Shown in pieces: positions 1 to 9,093 of a stretch of DNA of 64,000 nt. Positions within the stretch are counted from its first letter, which is position 1, and each line of letters opens with the position of its first letter. The DNA comes from Exiguobacterium sp. s48 (GTDB lineage Bacteria; Bacillota; Bacilli; Exiguobacteriales; Exiguobacteriaceae): assembly GCF_018617395.1 (NCBI RefSeq), contig NZ_JACSKC010000001.1, positions 496,001 to 560,000 on the forward strand, in the 5' to 3' direction. The notes under the pieces are model-generated. The model did not search any database. It was given only the letters and a program-made list of their open reading frames with translations, and had not been told where the DNA came from. A program made the position numbers and the translations under genes.

Positions 1-582
1 AACGGCTTCCAATATACTCGTGCTGGTAACTTCTACACAGATAATGATGGAAACCTTGTCACAGGAGACGGAACGTTCTTACTTGCATCTCGTACTGCGA
101 CGACACCTCCATTGACACCACCAGCAACGACTCCACCACTCAATGCTGTTGAAACTCCGATCACACCGTACGACCCAACTGTAACTCCAGGTCCTACACC
201 TGCATATGGTCGTATTCAGATTCCAGCAACTGCTAAGGCTATTTCTGTCGCAAAAGACGGGAAAGTTAGCTTTGTAGATGACGCAGGTAAGCTACAAGTG
301 GCAGGTTATATTGTCACAGCGAATTTTGCCAACAACGCAGGTCTTTCAAAAACTGGTGCAAACAATTTTTCTGAATCACAGAACTCAGGTATTCCACAGA
401 TTGGGATTCCAGGAGCTGATGGTAGAGGGTCACTCGTCTCAGGTGCACTTGAAATGTCAAACGTTGACCTTTCGGAAGAGTTCACAGAAATGATCGTGGC
501 ACAGCGTGGATTCCAGGCGAACACACGAATTATCACAACATCGGACGAGATTCTTCAAGAACTCGTTAACCTGAAACGCTGA
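1..582 (+). CDS. flgE: Flagellar hook/distal-rod protein, C-terminal part (5' truncated by window edge)
   Basis: The reading frame is open from the first base, so the gene begins upstream of the window; 193 codons are visible. The visible protein opens with the FlgE/FlgG-type segment YTRAGNF..DNDGNLVTGDG and ends with the conserved C-terminal helix region (MSNVDLSEEFTEMIVAQRGF, then the NTRIITTSDEILQELVNLKR end). This helix packs in the core of axial flagellar proteins. The protein is exported and polymerises as the hook joining rod and filament. Between the two conserved parts, roughly visible residues 33-70, lies a Pro/Thr-rich low-complexity stretch (TPPLTPPATTPPLN and similar), unusual for this rigid axial family. 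The stop overlaps the flbD start by one base (TGATG). FlgE is preferred over FlgG because of its place before flbD-fliL, as in Bacillus; paralogous FlgG cannot be excluded. Confidence 0.85.
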   Translation, partial: NGFQYTRAGNFYTDNDGNLVTGDGTFLLASRTATTPPLTPPATTPPLNAVETPITPYDPTVTPGPTPAYGRIQIPATAKAISVAKDGKVSFVDDAGKLQVAGYIVTANFANNAGLSKTGANNFSESQNSGIPQIGIPGADGRGSLVSGALEMSNVDLSEEFTEMIVAQRGFQANTRIITTSDEILQELVNLKR

Positions 583-800
583 TGATTCGCGTCACGGCAT
601 TTCGCGGTGAGGAGTTCGTGCTCAACGCTTTGCTCATCGAAACGGTGAAGGCAGAGCCCGACACGATCATCCAATTGTTTAATGGCAAAACGTATCTTGT
701 AAAAGAATCAAAAGATCAAATCATTGAACGAACTGAAGCCTTTTATCGCTCAATCGGTTTAGTTGGAACGATGTTCACAAGAGGTGAAGAAGATGAGTGA
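582..800 (+). CDS. flbD: FlbD/SwrD family flagellar protein
   Basis: A 72-residue protein of the FlbD family (SwrD in Bacillus subtilis). It starts with MIRVTAFRGEEFVLNALLIE and carries the typical central segment with NGKTYLVKES. In B. subtilis SwrD raises flagellar motor power, probably by acting on stator function; the biochemical activity is unknown. The start codon overlaps the hook gene stop, and its 3' end overlaps the fliL start by 8 bases, so translation is probably coupled through all three genes. Length and operon position match the family. The function is transferred from B. subtilis and is not visible in the sequence. Confidence 0.88.
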   Translation: MIRVTAFRGEEFVLNALLIETVKAEPDTIIQLFNGKTYLVKESKDQIIERTEAFYRSIGLVGTMFTRGEEDE

Positions 801-1245
801 AGAAGAAAAGAAAAAAGGTGGCGGCCTGAAGGTCGTGATCATCCTGCTTGTCGTCCTTCTCGTCATGGGCGGTGCCGGATTCATGACTTACAAATATGTC
901 TTTGGGGATAACGTCACTGCTAAAACGAAACCGGTCACGGCCGAAGAGTTGGCGGAACGCAGTTTTATGACTGATGACATGACGACGAACATTCAAGACG
1001 AGCGTTTCATCAACGTGCAATTTACGATTGTCACGGATTCTGCAGACACGAGAGAAAATTTAGAGCTTCGTAAGTTTCAAGTGCACAACGTCATTCTCGG
1101 TGACCTGTCCGGCATGACGAAAGCACAGTTGGCAACAAAAGAAGATATGCAAAAATTCGAACAAACATTACGAGAACAACTTAACGGACTGCTTGAAGAA
1201 GGTGAAGTCCAACGCGTCTATATGACGAAGAAAATTATTCAGTGA
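793..1245 (+). CDS. fliL: Flagellar basal body-associated protein FliL
   Basis: A 150-residue protein with a short charged N-terminus (MSEEEKKKGGGLK), one membrane segment at about residues 12-33 and an extracytoplasmic domain. This is the FliL layout. FliL surrounds the stator units at the flagellar motor and supports torque and stator assembly. I chose ATG 793 rather than the upstream in-frame TTG at 763. The ATG gives the expected FliL N-terminus and has a GAGGTGA ribosome-binding site just upstream inside flbD. fliM follows after 9 bases, preceded by GAGGTGG. No unusual feature. Confidence 0.9.
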   Translation: MSEEEKKKGGGLKVVIILLVVLLVMGGAGFMTYKYVFGDNVTAKTKPVTAEELAERSFMTDDMTTNIQDERFINVQFTIVTDSADTRENLELRKFQVHNVILGDLSGMTKAQLATKEDMQKFEQTLREQLNGLLEEGEVQRVYMTKKIIQ

Positions 1246-1254
1246 GGTGGCATC

Positions 1255-2244
1255 ATGGGAGAAGTACTGTCTCAACAAGAAATTGATGCCTTACTATCTG
1301 CTTTAAGCAGTGGGGATGTCGAAGCGGACTCCTTTCTCGCACAAGAGGAAGAGAAGAAAGTTCGGCAATACGACTTCAAACGAGCCGTTCGATTTTCAAA
1401 AGATCAAATTCGTAGTTTAACTCGGATTCACGAGCATTTTACGCGCATGCTCACGACATTTTTCTCGGCTCAACTTCGCACGTATGTTCAGTTTTCGGTC
1501 AACTCGGTCGAACAATTACCTTACGATGAATTCATTCATTCCATCCCGAGTATGACGATGATCAACTTGATTGAGGCGCCACCGTTAAATGGGCGATTCA
1601 TCATCGAGGTCAATCCGAACATCTCATATGCAATGTTAGACCGATTACTTGGTGGTCCCGGTGTCGAGATGGATAAAATCGAATCGTTTACCGAAATCGA
1701 AATGCGGATTTTGACGCAATTGTATAAGCGAGCCTTCTCCTCTTATGGAGATGCTTGGGAATCGATTGCGGAGATTAAAGCAGAGATGTCGGCTGTTGAA
1801 GTGAACCCGCAGTTCCTGCAACTCGTCTCACCAAACGAGACGGTCGTTCTGATTTCAATCGGTGTGACGATTGGCGAAGTGAGCGGGACAATCAATGTCT
1901 GTCTTCCATTCGTAACAATCGAACCGGTATTATCCAAACTATCGAGTCACTACTGGATGCAGGAAGCGAATCGCCGGAATGCGAGTCAGTCGAGTAAGGA
2001 ACCGCTTAAAGCGCAGTTGATGAATTCGACGGTCGAAGTCGTGTCCTTGTTAGGGGAAACGACCATCACGTTTGGAGATTTGTTGCATCTCGAAGTCGGA
2101 GATTGTTTGGCACTCGATCAATTGGCAAAAGAACCTCTGTCCGTCATGGTAGGGGAAAATAAAGTATTTAAAGGGCAAGTCGGTGTGAGCGGGAAGCGAA
2201 TGGCGGTTCAAGTGCTTCACCGTGTGAAGGAGGAAGAGCAATGA
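1255..2244 (+). CDS. fliM: Flagellar motor switch protein FliM
   Basis: A 329-residue C-ring protein that binds CheY-P and sets the direction of rotation. The N-terminal CheY-binding peptide is visible (LSQQEIDALLSAL, residues 5-17). A CheC-like middle domain spans about 45-230 and contains the GGPG form of the GGXG motif (DRLLGGPG) that contacts FliG. A FliN-like SpoA domain lies at about 255-325. Length is normal. The stop overlaps the fliY start (ATGA), which suggests coupled synthesis of the two rotor proteins. Confidence 0.96.
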   Translation: MGEVLSQQEIDALLSALSSGDVEADSFLAQEEEKKVRQYDFKRAVRFSKDQIRSLTRIHEHFTRMLTTFFSAQLRTYVQFSVNSVEQLPYDEFIHSIPSMTMINLIEAPPLNGRFIIEVNPNISYAMLDRLLGGPGVEMDKIESFTEIEMRILTQLYKRAFSSYGDAWESIAEIKAEMSAVEVNPQFLQLVSPNETVVLISIGVTIGEVSGTINVCLPFVTIEPVLSKLSSHYWMQEANRRNASQSSKEPLKAQLMNSTVEVVSLLGETTITFGDLLHLEVGDCLALDQLAKEPLSVMVGENKVFKGQVGVSGKRMAVQVLHRVKEEEQ

Positions 2245-3380
2245 GTGAGATGCTGTCACAAGATGAAATTGATGCGTTATTACGTGGGACAAACGACAAT
2301 ACGCCGACGCCAGAAGTCGAAAACAAAGAAGAACATTTAGATTCGATGGAGAGCGATGCACTCGGGGAAATTGGAAATATTTCATTCGGGAACTCGGCAA
2401 CGGCGTTGTCGACATTACTACAACAGAAAGTTGAAATCACGACCCCAGTTGTCAGTGAAGTAAGAATCGAATCATTACGCGAACGTTATCCGACGCCTCA
2501 CGTGGCGCTACGAGTTGGCTATACAGAAGGAATCAAAGGAGAGAACGTTCTCGTCTTGACTCGTGGAGATGCGGCCATCATCTCTGACCTGATGTTAGGT
2601 GGGACCGGAGAGAATGTCGATCCGGAGAGCCTTGATGAGATCCGTTTATCAGCCGTCCAAGAGGCGATGAACCAGATGATGGGGGCAGCCGCAACGTCTC
2701 TATCGACGGTATTTTCCAAAAAGATTGACATCTCTCCGCCGCTTGTCGAAGTGTTCGATGCAACGAAGAATCAAACCATCATCGATCGCCTTGAACTATG
2801 GGAGACGATGGTACTTATCGAATTCAATCTCAAGGTAGGCACGTTGATTGATTCAACAATCGTACAGATTGCCCCGATTCAATTTGGGAAGCAGTTAGTC
2901 GATGAGTTGATGAAGGCGACTGGGGAGGTCCAAGCGGCATCGGAACCGGTGAAACCGCAGCAAAAAGCAGAAGCGCCAAAGCCGCAACCACAAGCCCAAC
3001 AACAGGCACAACAACAAGCCCAACCGGTCCCGCAACCGGACAAGCAAAAGTCGATGCCGGAAGTAGCAGTGAGCCAGGTAGAATTCATGCCGCTCCAGTC
3101 ACCTGCATCACAAGAGGTAGCCCCAGCGAATCTCGGTTTGTTGTATGATGTCCCGTTGAACGTGACAGTAGAGTTAGGCAGAACGAAAAAATCCGTTCGC
3201 GAAGTACTTGAGTTATCACAAGGCTCCATCATCGAACTCGACAAACTAGCGGGTGAACCGGTAGACATTTATGTCAATCAACAGCGAATCGCTAGAGGAG
3301 AAGTCGTTGTCATTGAAGAAAACTTTGGGGTACGTGTAACAGAAATTATTCAACCGCATGAGCGGATCGGAATCGTTTAA
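2241..3380 (+). CDS. fliY: Flagellar motor switch phosphatase FliY
   Basis: A 379-residue protein that replaces FliN in Firmicutes rotors and dephosphorylates CheY-P at the switch. The N-terminus repeats a CheY-binding peptide like that of FliM (LSQDEIDALLRG). A CheC/FliY domain spans about 35-210 and shows two phosphatase-type helices (DALGEIGNISFGNSATAL and LSAVQEAMNQMMGAAATS, each with the E-x2-N arrangement). A Gln/Pro-rich linker follows at about 230-280 (QAQQQAQQQAQPVPQPD). A C-terminal FliN-type SpoA domain lies at about 300-375. The linker is longer and more repetitive than the core domains and is probably disordered. cheY follows immediately, so enzyme and substrate are co-expressed. 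Confidence 0.95.
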   Translation: MSEMLSQDEIDALLRGTNDNTPTPEVENKEEHLDSMESDALGEIGNISFGNSATALSTLLQQKVEITTPVVSEVRIESLRERYPTPHVALRVGYTEGIKGENVLVLTRGDAAIISDLMLGGTGENVDPESLDEIRLSAVQEAMNQMMGAAATSLSTVFSKKIDISPPLVEVFDATKNQTIIDRLELWETMVLIEFNLKVGTLIDSTIVQIAPIQFGKQLVDELMKATGEVQAASEPVKPQQKAEAPKPQPQAQQQAQQQAQPVPQPDKQKSMPEVAVSQVEFMPLQSPASQEVAPANLGLLYDVPLNVTVELGRTKKSVREVLELSQGSIIELDKLAGEPVDIYVNQQRIARGEVVVIEENFGVRVTEIIQPHERIGIV

Positions 3381-3393
3381 GGAGGAATTTAGA

Positions 3394-3759
3394 ATGAGTG
3401 CAAAAGTATTAGTAGTAGATGACGCAGCGTTCATGCGCATGATGATCAAGGACATTTTGACAAAGAACGGATATGACGTGGTAGGAGAGGCAGAAAACGG
3501 AGCAGACGCAGTCGCGAAGTACCGTGAACTCACGCCGGATCTCGTTACACTTGATATCACGATGCCTGAAATGGATGGACTCGCAGCACTTAAAGAAATT
3601 CGTAGCTTCGACTCGAATGCGAAAATCATTATGTGTTCAGCGATGGGACAACAAGCGATGGTCATCGATGCCATTCAAGCTGGCGCAAAAGATTTCATCG
3701 TAAAGCCGTTCAATGCAGAGCGCGTCATTGAAGCAGTTTCTAAAACGGTCGCACAATGA
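3394..3759 (+). CDS. cheY: Chemotaxis response regulator CheY
   Basis: A single-domain receiver of 121 residues. The acidic pocket is D9-D10, the phospho-acceptor is D54 (LVTLDITMPEMDG), the switch Ser is S82 (CSAMGQQ) and the conserved Lys is K104 (FIVKPF). CheY is phosphorylated by CheA and, by homology, binds FliM/FliY to change rotation. The start is ATG 3394, with AAGGAGG 8 bases upstream; an in-frame GTG-type extension back to 3358 overlaps fliY and lacks homology. The stop overlaps the fliO start (ATGA). Confidence 0.96.
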   Translation: MSAKVLVVDDAAFMRMMIKDILTKNGYDVVGEAENGADAVAKYRELTPDLVTLDITMPEMDGLAALKEIRSFDSNAKIIMCSAMGQQAMVIDAIQAGAKDFIVKPFNAERVIEAVSKTVAQ

Positions 3760-4250
3760 AGAAATGGTGGTTGATTATTCTTCTCGTGGTCGGACTTTAT
3801 GTTCCGACCACGGTTGAGGCCGCCACCGTAGACCAGCAATTCGAGCAACAACAGACAGATGAACAGGAAAGTAACGTTCCAACGACAGCGTCAACGATTG
3901 GCAATGGCGTGAAAGTTGTGTTAAGTCTCGTCGTCGTGGTCGGCGGTTTTATTGTCTTGATGCGGTGGCTCGGTTCCAAAACACAAGGCGTGAAAGCGAC
4001 TCAACATATGAAACATCTCGGGGGCGTTCCGCTCGGTAAAGATCGATCCGTTCAACTCGTGAAACTAGGAGACCAAGTCTATGTTCTAGGCGTAGGGGAT
4101 TCCATTCAACTTATTGACCGACTCGATGCGGAAACGGTGGATGAAGAACAAACAGAATCTTTATCACTCCGAACAACAAATTCGAACGCATTTTTAGATA
4201 CCTTTAAGAAACAACTCGCTCAGCTAGAAGAAGTGAGGAAGAAGTCATGA
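3756..4250 (+). CDS. fliO: Flagellar export scaffold protein FliO (FliZ in Bacillus)
   Basis: A 164-residue membrane protein. Residues 1-22 look like a signal peptide (MKKWWLIILLVVGLYVPTTVEA). An acidic Gln-rich extracellular stretch follows (QQFEQQQTDEQE), then a membrane segment at about 48-68 and a cytoplasmic FliO-type domain with GGVPLGKDRSVQLVKLGDQ. This layout matches Gram-positive FliO/FliZ, which helps assemble the FliP ring of the export gate. It sits directly before fliP and overlaps its start by 4 bases, the expected position. Confidence 0.9.
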   Translation: MKKWWLIILLVVGLYVPTTVEAATVDQQFEQQQTDEQESNVPTTASTIGNGVKVVLSLVVVVGGFIVLMRWLGSKTQGVKATQHMKHLGGVPLGKDRSVQLVKLGDQVYVLGVGDSIQLIDRLDAETVDEEQTESLSLRTTNSNAFLDTFKKQLAQLEEVRKKS

Positions 4251-4912
4251 CAACGTTTGAGCAATTAATTAATTTAGAGACGCCAGACAGTACGTCGACA
4301 TCAATCAAACTCTTGATTTTGTTGACTTTGCTGACGCTCGCACCGTCCTTTTTAATCTTGATGACTTGCTTTACCCGGGTCGTGGTCGTCCTGTCCTTTA
4401 TTCGACCGGCGCTCGGTACACAGCAAACGCCGCCGAACCAGCTGATAGTCGGATTGGCGCTATTTATCACATTATTCGTCATGTCACCTGTTCTCTCTGA
4501 TTTAAATCAGAATGCACTGAAACCGTATCTTGATGACAAAATCTCACAAGATGAGGCGTTCGATGAGGCGAGTGGAACGATGAAGGAATTCATGTCGAAA
4601 TATACAAGACAAGAAGATTTACAGCTGTTTTTAAAATATGGGAATTACGAACAACCTGAAACACTTGATGACGTGCCACTTCTCGCTTTAGTCCCGGCAT
4701 ATGCAATCAGCGAGTTGAAGACCGCTTTTCAAATTGGTTTCATGATTTTCTTACCGTTTTTGATCATTGATATGGTCGTCGCGAGTGTCCTCATGTCAAT
4801 GGGGATGATGATGCTACCACCAGTCATGATTGCTCTCCCATTCAAGTTGTTGCTGTTTGTATTGGTTGATGGTTGGCATTTAATTGTGGAATCACTGCTT
4901 AGAAGTATGTAG
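4247..4912 (+). CDS. fliP: Flagellar type III export gate protein FliP
   Basis: A 221-residue integral membrane protein. It contains the signature FliP segments LTRVVVVLSFIRPALGTQQTPPNQ-like (here FTRVVVVLSFIRPALG) and the C-terminal MGMMMLPPVMIALPFKLLLF. Four membrane helices are predictable. There is no cleavable N-terminal signal, as in B. subtilis FliP and unlike enterobacterial FliP. With FliQ and FliR it forms the export gate inside the MS ring. Normal length; an 11-base gap precedes fliQ. Confidence 0.96.
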   Translation: MTTFEQLINLETPDSTSTSIKLLILLTLLTLAPSFLILMTCFTRVVVVLSFIRPALGTQQTPPNQLIVGLALFITLFVMSPVLSDLNQNALKPYLDDKISQDEAFDEASGTMKEFMSKYTRQEDLQLFLKYGNYEQPETLDDVPLLALVPAYAISELKTAFQIGFMIFLPFLIIDMVVASVLMSMGMMMLPPVMIALPFKLLLFVLVDGWHLIVESLLRSM

Positions 4913-4923
4913 GGGGAACGGAC

Positions 4924-5196
4924 ATGACACAAGAAATGGTCATTTATTTGGCAACAGAGAGTGTGTGGACCTTATTAAAAATTTCAATGCCACTATTACT
5001 CATCTCACTGGTTGTCGGTCTCGTGATCTCGATTTTGCAGGCCACGACTCAAATTCAAGAACAAACACTATCCTTTGTTCCGAAAATCATTTCGGTGTTT
5101 ATCGGTCTTGTCATCTTTGGACCATGGATGCTTCAACAAATCGAGGGATTCACGCGTTTGATTTTTGAGCTGATGGTTGAGGTTGCCTCGAAATGA
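4924..5196 (+). CDS. fliQ: Flagellar export gate protein FliQ
   Basis: A 90-residue protein with two hydrophobic helices (about 15-38 and 50-72) around the conserved QATTQIQEQTLSFVPKI loop, diagnostic of FliQ/SctS proteins. It is a subunit of the FliPQR gate of the flagellar type III secretion apparatus. The stop overlaps the fliR start by 4 bases (ATGA). A GGGGAAC-type ribosome-binding site precedes the ATG. Confidence 0.96.
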   Translation: MTQEMVIYLATESVWTLLKISMPLLLISLVVGLVISILQATTQIQEQTLSFVPKIISVFIGLVIFGPWMLQQIEGFTRLIFELMVEVASK

Positions 5197-5963
5197 ATGC
5201 GGTCGATTTTATTAGTATGTACGGATTGACCTTTGCGCGACTCTCAGGTTTTTTTGTCAGCGTTCCGTTGTTCTCGACAAAACAATTGCCAGTGATGCAT
5301 CGCGTAGGATTCAGTGCATTTTTAGCATACTATGCCATGTTCACGATTACAGAGCCGATTCAGATGACGAATGGATTTGTACTTCAAGTCGTGTATGAGG
5401 TCATGATCGGATTGCTACTCGGTCTATTGATCAATATTTTATTCTTTGCTCCTCAAATTGCCGGTGGGGTTATCGATTTGCAGCTCGGATTAGCGATGGC
5501 ATCCGCATATGATCCAATGTTCGGGGGCCAGTCCCCTTTAATTGGTCGATTCTATTATATTTTTACGTTATTCATTTTATTGACGAGTAATTTACATCTT
5601 TTGCTGATTGACGGGATTTATTATAGCTTTCAAATCTATCCACCCGGTCAACCGATGATTAATTTTACGGAAGCCTCTCTCATGATGGCCGTAAAAGTCG
5701 TCACGATGACGATGATGGTCGCATTGCAATTGGCATTACCAATGATGGCGTCTTTACTGCTTGTCGATTTAGCACTTGGTTTTCTAGCGAAATCAGCACC
5801 GCAGTTCAATATTTTTGCCATCGGATTTTCATTTAAACTCGTTGCCGGATTCGCTGTCATGGTCTTGTTGATGGGATTGACATTGACCGGAATCAGTCAG
5901 TTTATTCCGTTGTTACAGGAAGTGATGCATGACTTTATGCTCATACTAGGAGACGCCTCATGA
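5193..5963 (+). CDS. fliR: Flagellar export gate protein FliR
   Basis: A 256-residue hydrophobic protein with about six membrane segments, of the FliR/SctT family. Recognisable segments are the N-terminal FARLSGFFVSVPLFS and the mid-region GGVIDLQLGLAMASAYDP. It completes the FliP5Q4R1-type gate. The stop overlaps the flhB ATG by 4 bases. In some clostridia FliR and FlhB are fused; here they are separate but overlapping. Confidence 0.95.
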   Translation: MNAVDFISMYGLTFARLSGFFVSVPLFSTKQLPVMHRVGFSAFLAYYAMFTITEPIQMTNGFVLQVVYEVMIGLLLGLLINILFFAPQIAGGVIDLQLGLAMASAYDPMFGGQSPLIGRFYYIFTLFILLTSNLHLLLIDGIYYSFQIYPPGQPMINFTEASLMMAVKVVTMTMMVALQLALPMMASLLLVDLALGFLAKSAPQFNIFAIGFSFKLVAGFAVMVLLMGLTLTGISQFIPLLQEVMHDFMLILGDAS

Positions 5964-7054
5964 AGAAGCCTCTATATCCTTTATCGGTCAATCTACAGTT
6001 TTTTGCAGGTGAAAAAACAGAAAAAGCCACGCCACGTAAACGAGAAGATTCACGAAAAAAAGGACAGGTCGCCAAATCTGCTGACTTGACTGGAGCGTTC
6101 GCACTTTTTGCGATGTTTCTCATGTTATCTTTTTTCGGTCCTGTGATTGGGCAACAATTGTTGTCATTAATCGGTGATTTACTCAGTCCAGAGTATTTGT
6201 TGTTTAACGTGACGGGCGGCATGTCGGATATGGTCGTTGATTTGATGTTGCGTGTGGGCTTGATTTTAGCACCATTCTTTATCGTTGCCGTTGTATTTGG
6301 GATTCTTATCAATTATTTACAAGTCGGCACGTTATTTTCATTAGAAGCTATCCAGCCGAAGCTCGAGCGGATTGACCCGATCAAAGGGGTCAAGCGTATC
6401 GTCAGCATGAAAGCGGTCGTCGAATTTTTAAAGTCCTTATTCAAATTGTTAATTATCCTGACAACCGCAGTCGCTGTCCTTTGGCAAAATCAAAAAGAGT
6501 TGTCACGCATGGCCGTCGAACAGATTCGCGAATCGATTGTCGCGCTTGCCAGTATTACGATTCAACTTGGATTGTGGGTAAGCGTCGCCTTGCTCGCACT
6601 CGCGCTGCTTGACTTTTTCTATCAACGATTTGACTTCGAAAAGTCGATTCGGATGTCAAAGCAAGATATTAAAGATGAGTATAAAAATACAGAAGGTGAC
6701 CCGCTCATCAAATCTAAAATTAAACAACAACAGCGAGAAATGGCGATGCGGCGTATGATGCAAGAGATTCCAAATGCCGATGTCGTTATCACTAACCCGA
6801 CCCATTACGCGGTCGTCATTCGATATGATGACACGAAAGATTTTGCGCCACTCGTCGTTGCCAAAGGGGTCGACCGGGTCGCCTTTCATATTCGAGACGT
6901 CGCGAAAGAACATGATGTGGCTATAGTTGAAAACAAGCCACTCGCGAGAGCGCTCTATGCGCAAATCGATATCGGTGAAGTGGTAGACGAATCGTTTTAT
7001 CAAGCAATCGCAGAAGTCCTTGCATTCGTCTATCAAATGAAACAACCGTCTTGA
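5960..7054 (+). CDS. flhB: Flagellar export switch protein FlhB
   Basis: A 364-residue export apparatus protein. The N-terminal segment carries FFAGEKTEKATPRKREDSR, typical of Gram-positive FlhB. Four membrane helices lie at about 45-215. The cytoplasmic domain holds the autocleavage motif NPTH (VITNPTHYAVVIRYDD), whose cleavage switches export from rod/hook to filament substrates. The catalytic Asn-Pro is intact. The gene overlaps fliR and is followed 10 bases later by flhA. Confidence 0.96.
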   Translation: MKKPLYPLSVNLQFFAGEKTEKATPRKREDSRKKGQVAKSADLTGAFALFAMFLMLSFFGPVIGQQLLSLIGDLLSPEYLLFNVTGGMSDMVVDLMLRVGLILAPFFIVAVVFGILINYLQVGTLFSLEAIQPKLERIDPIKGVKRIVSMKAVVEFLKSLFKLLIILTTAVAVLWQNQKELSRMAVEQIRESIVALASITIQLGLWVSVALLALALLDFFYQRFDFEKSIRMSKQDIKDEYKNTEGDPLIKSKIKQQQREMAMRRMMQEIPNADVVITNPTHYAVVIRYDDTKDFAPLVVAKGVDRVAFHIRDVAKEHDVAIVENKPLARALYAQIDIGEVVDESFYQAIAEVLAFVYQMKQPS

Positions 7055-7064
7055 GGAGGAGTAT

Positions 7065-9092
7065 GTGTTGGCAGTAAAAGCGAAAGACTTTGCAATCCTG
7101 ATTGGTGTATTGATGATTGTCATCATGCTCATCATCCCGTTACCAGGGTTTTTACTAGATTTTTTAATCATCGTAAATATATTAATCGCCATCATGATTT
7201 TACTTGTGGCGATGAATGCACGAGAAGCGCTCGACTTCTCCGTATTCCCCTCTCTCTTATTGATTGTGACGTTGTTTCGTCTCGGACTGAATGTATCGAC
7301 GACCCGTTCGATTCTTTCAAATGGGTACGGTGGGGAAGTTATTGCGACGTTCGGTGATTTCGTCATCGGAGGGAACGTCCTCGTCGGATTCGTCGTCTTC
7401 CTGATTCTCGTCATCATTCAATTTGTCGTCATCACGAAAGGGGCGGAACGTGTATCTGAAGTATCTGCACGTTTTACGCTTGATGCGATGCCAGGGAAAC
7501 AGATGGCCATCGATGCCGATTTGAATTCAGGTTTGATTGACGACAAAGAAGCTCAGATGCGTCGCCGTAAAATTCAAAGTGAAGCGGATTTCTACGGATC
7601 GATGGATGGTGCGTCGAAATTCGTAAAAGGGGATGCCATCGCCGGCATCATCATCGTGACGATCAACTTGATCTTCGGGATTATCATTGGGGTCGTTCAA
7701 ATGGGATTACCGGTCGGTCAAGCGTTCCAAACGTTTTCACTCATGACCATCGGGGATGGACTGGTGAGTCAAATTCCAGCCCTCTTGATTTCGACTGCGA
7801 CCGGGATCATCGTGACACGTGCCGTTTCAGACGGAAACTTAGGAGAAGACGTGATTGACCAACTCGGACAAAATCCGTCACTCCTTTATATTGCAGGATC
7901 CATTGTCTTCATGCTCGGTTTTGTATCACCACCCCTTCTTCCTGTGACAATGATCATCGCGGGTACGGCATTCTTTGGTGCGTACACGATGAGACGGAAC
8001 ATTCGACAAGTGACAGAGGAACCAGTGATCGACGAAGATCCGTCCTCGATGGCACCGACTGAGTCCGTCGTCTCACTCTTACAAATCGACTCGATTGAAT
8101 TCGAGTTCGGATACGGTTTAATTCCGCTTGCGGATGAATCACAAGGTGGCGACCTGTTAGACCGCGTCGTCATGATTCGTCGACAGCTCGCCCTTGAACT
8201 TGGTTTTATCTTACCGACGGTCCGGATTCGTGACCATTTGCAACTGTCACCGAACGCGTACCGAATCAAGGTAAAAGGAAACGTCGTTGCCGAAGGCGAG
8301 TTATTGCTTGACCATTACTTAGCCATGAGCCCAGGGATTGAAGACCCTGAAGTGTTTGGAATTGAAACGACTGAACCGGCATTCGGTCTCCCGGCTCTCT
8401 GGATTGATGAAGAGACACGAACCCGAGCCGAAATGAGCGGATATACCGTCGTCGATCCGCCATCCGTTGTCGCGACACACTTGACGGAGACGTTGAAGAA
8501 ACATGCTGCGGATTTACTCGGCCGGGAAGAAACAAAGCAACTCGTTGAACATTTGAAGGAAACACATCCCGTGCTCGTGGAAGACGTCACGCCATCGGTC
8601 CTCTCGATTGGGGAAATTCAAAAAGTGTTACGACATCTCTTACAAGAGAATGTTTCGATTCGAAACTTGCCGCTATTGTTTGAAACGATGGCAGACTATG
8701 GGAAAGTGACGAAAGATGCAGAAATTTTGGGAGAGTATTGTCGTCAAGGGTTATCTCGCCAACTGACCGATCAAGTCAAACCACCGGAAGGTCCACTATA
8801 TGTCGTGACACTCGGTGGACAGACGGAACAGACCGTTCAAGATGCGGTCCAAAAAACGGAATTTGGAAACTATTTGGCCCTCGACCCGGAGCAAGCTCGA
8901 GACATAATCGAGCGCACTGGCGAACAACTGTCGATGTTTGAACGATACGGGGCATCGGCTGTGATTTTATGCTCACCAACGATTCGCCTATTCGTTCGTC
9001 AATTGCTCGAACGGTATTATCCGGATGTGCCGGTACTGGCTTATAACGAACTGCTCAGTTCCGTCGAAGTGAAAAGTATTGGGGTGATTTAA
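7065..9092 (+). CDS. flhA: Flagellar export protein FlhA
   Basis: A 675-residue export gate protein. About eight membrane helices cover residues 5-310, and a large cytoplasmic domain (about 340-675) forms the nonameric docking ring for export chaperones. The FHIPEP-family signature region is present (ADFYGSMDGASKFVKGDA). The start is GTG 7065 or TTG 7068; GAGGAGG at 7054-7060 suits either, and no ATG is available. Length is normal. flhF begins two bases after the stop. Confidence 0.96.
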   Translation: MLAVKAKDFAILIGVLMIVIMLIIPLPGFLLDFLIIVNILIAIMILLVAMNAREALDFSVFPSLLLIVTLFRLGLNVSTTRSILSNGYGGEVIATFGDFVIGGNVLVGFVVFLILVIIQFVVITKGAERVSEVSARFTLDAMPGKQMAIDADLNSGLIDDKEAQMRRRKIQSEADFYGSMDGASKFVKGDAIAGIIIVTINLIFGIIIGVVQMGLPVGQAFQTFSLMTIGDGLVSQIPALLISTATGIIVTRAVSDGNLGEDVIDQLGQNPSLLYIAGSIVFMLGFVSPPLLPVTMIIAGTAFFGAYTMRRNIRQVTEEPVIDEDPSSMAPTESVVSLLQIDSIEFEFGYGLIPLADESQGGDLLDRVVMIRRQLALELGFILPTVRIRDHLQLSPNAYRIKVKGNVVAEGELLLDHYLAMSPGIEDPEVFGIETTEPAFGLPALWIDEETRTRAEMSGYTVVDPPSVVATHLTETLKKHAADLLGREETKQLVEHLKETHPVLVEDVTPSVLSIGEIQKVLRHLLQENVSIRNLPLLFETMADYGKVTKDAEILGEYCRQGLSRQLTDQVKPPEGPLYVVTLGGQTEQTVQDAVQKTEFGNYLALDPEQARDIIERTGEQLSMFERYGASAVILCSPTIRLFVRQLLERYYPDVPVLAYNELLSSVEVKSIGVI

Positions 9093-9093
9093 T

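Noticed and set aside
2990-3040. CAACAGGCACAACAACAAGCC-type repetition in fliY as a DNA repeat element
   Set aside because: It is simply the coding sequence of the Gln/Ala/Pro-rich linker and stays in frame.
6656-7417. 253-codon minus-strand frame over flhB/flhA
   Set aside because: It is antisense to two clearly conserved genes, with low-complexity translation and no ribosome-binding site. The same applies to the 176-codon frame at 16657-17187 over tsf.
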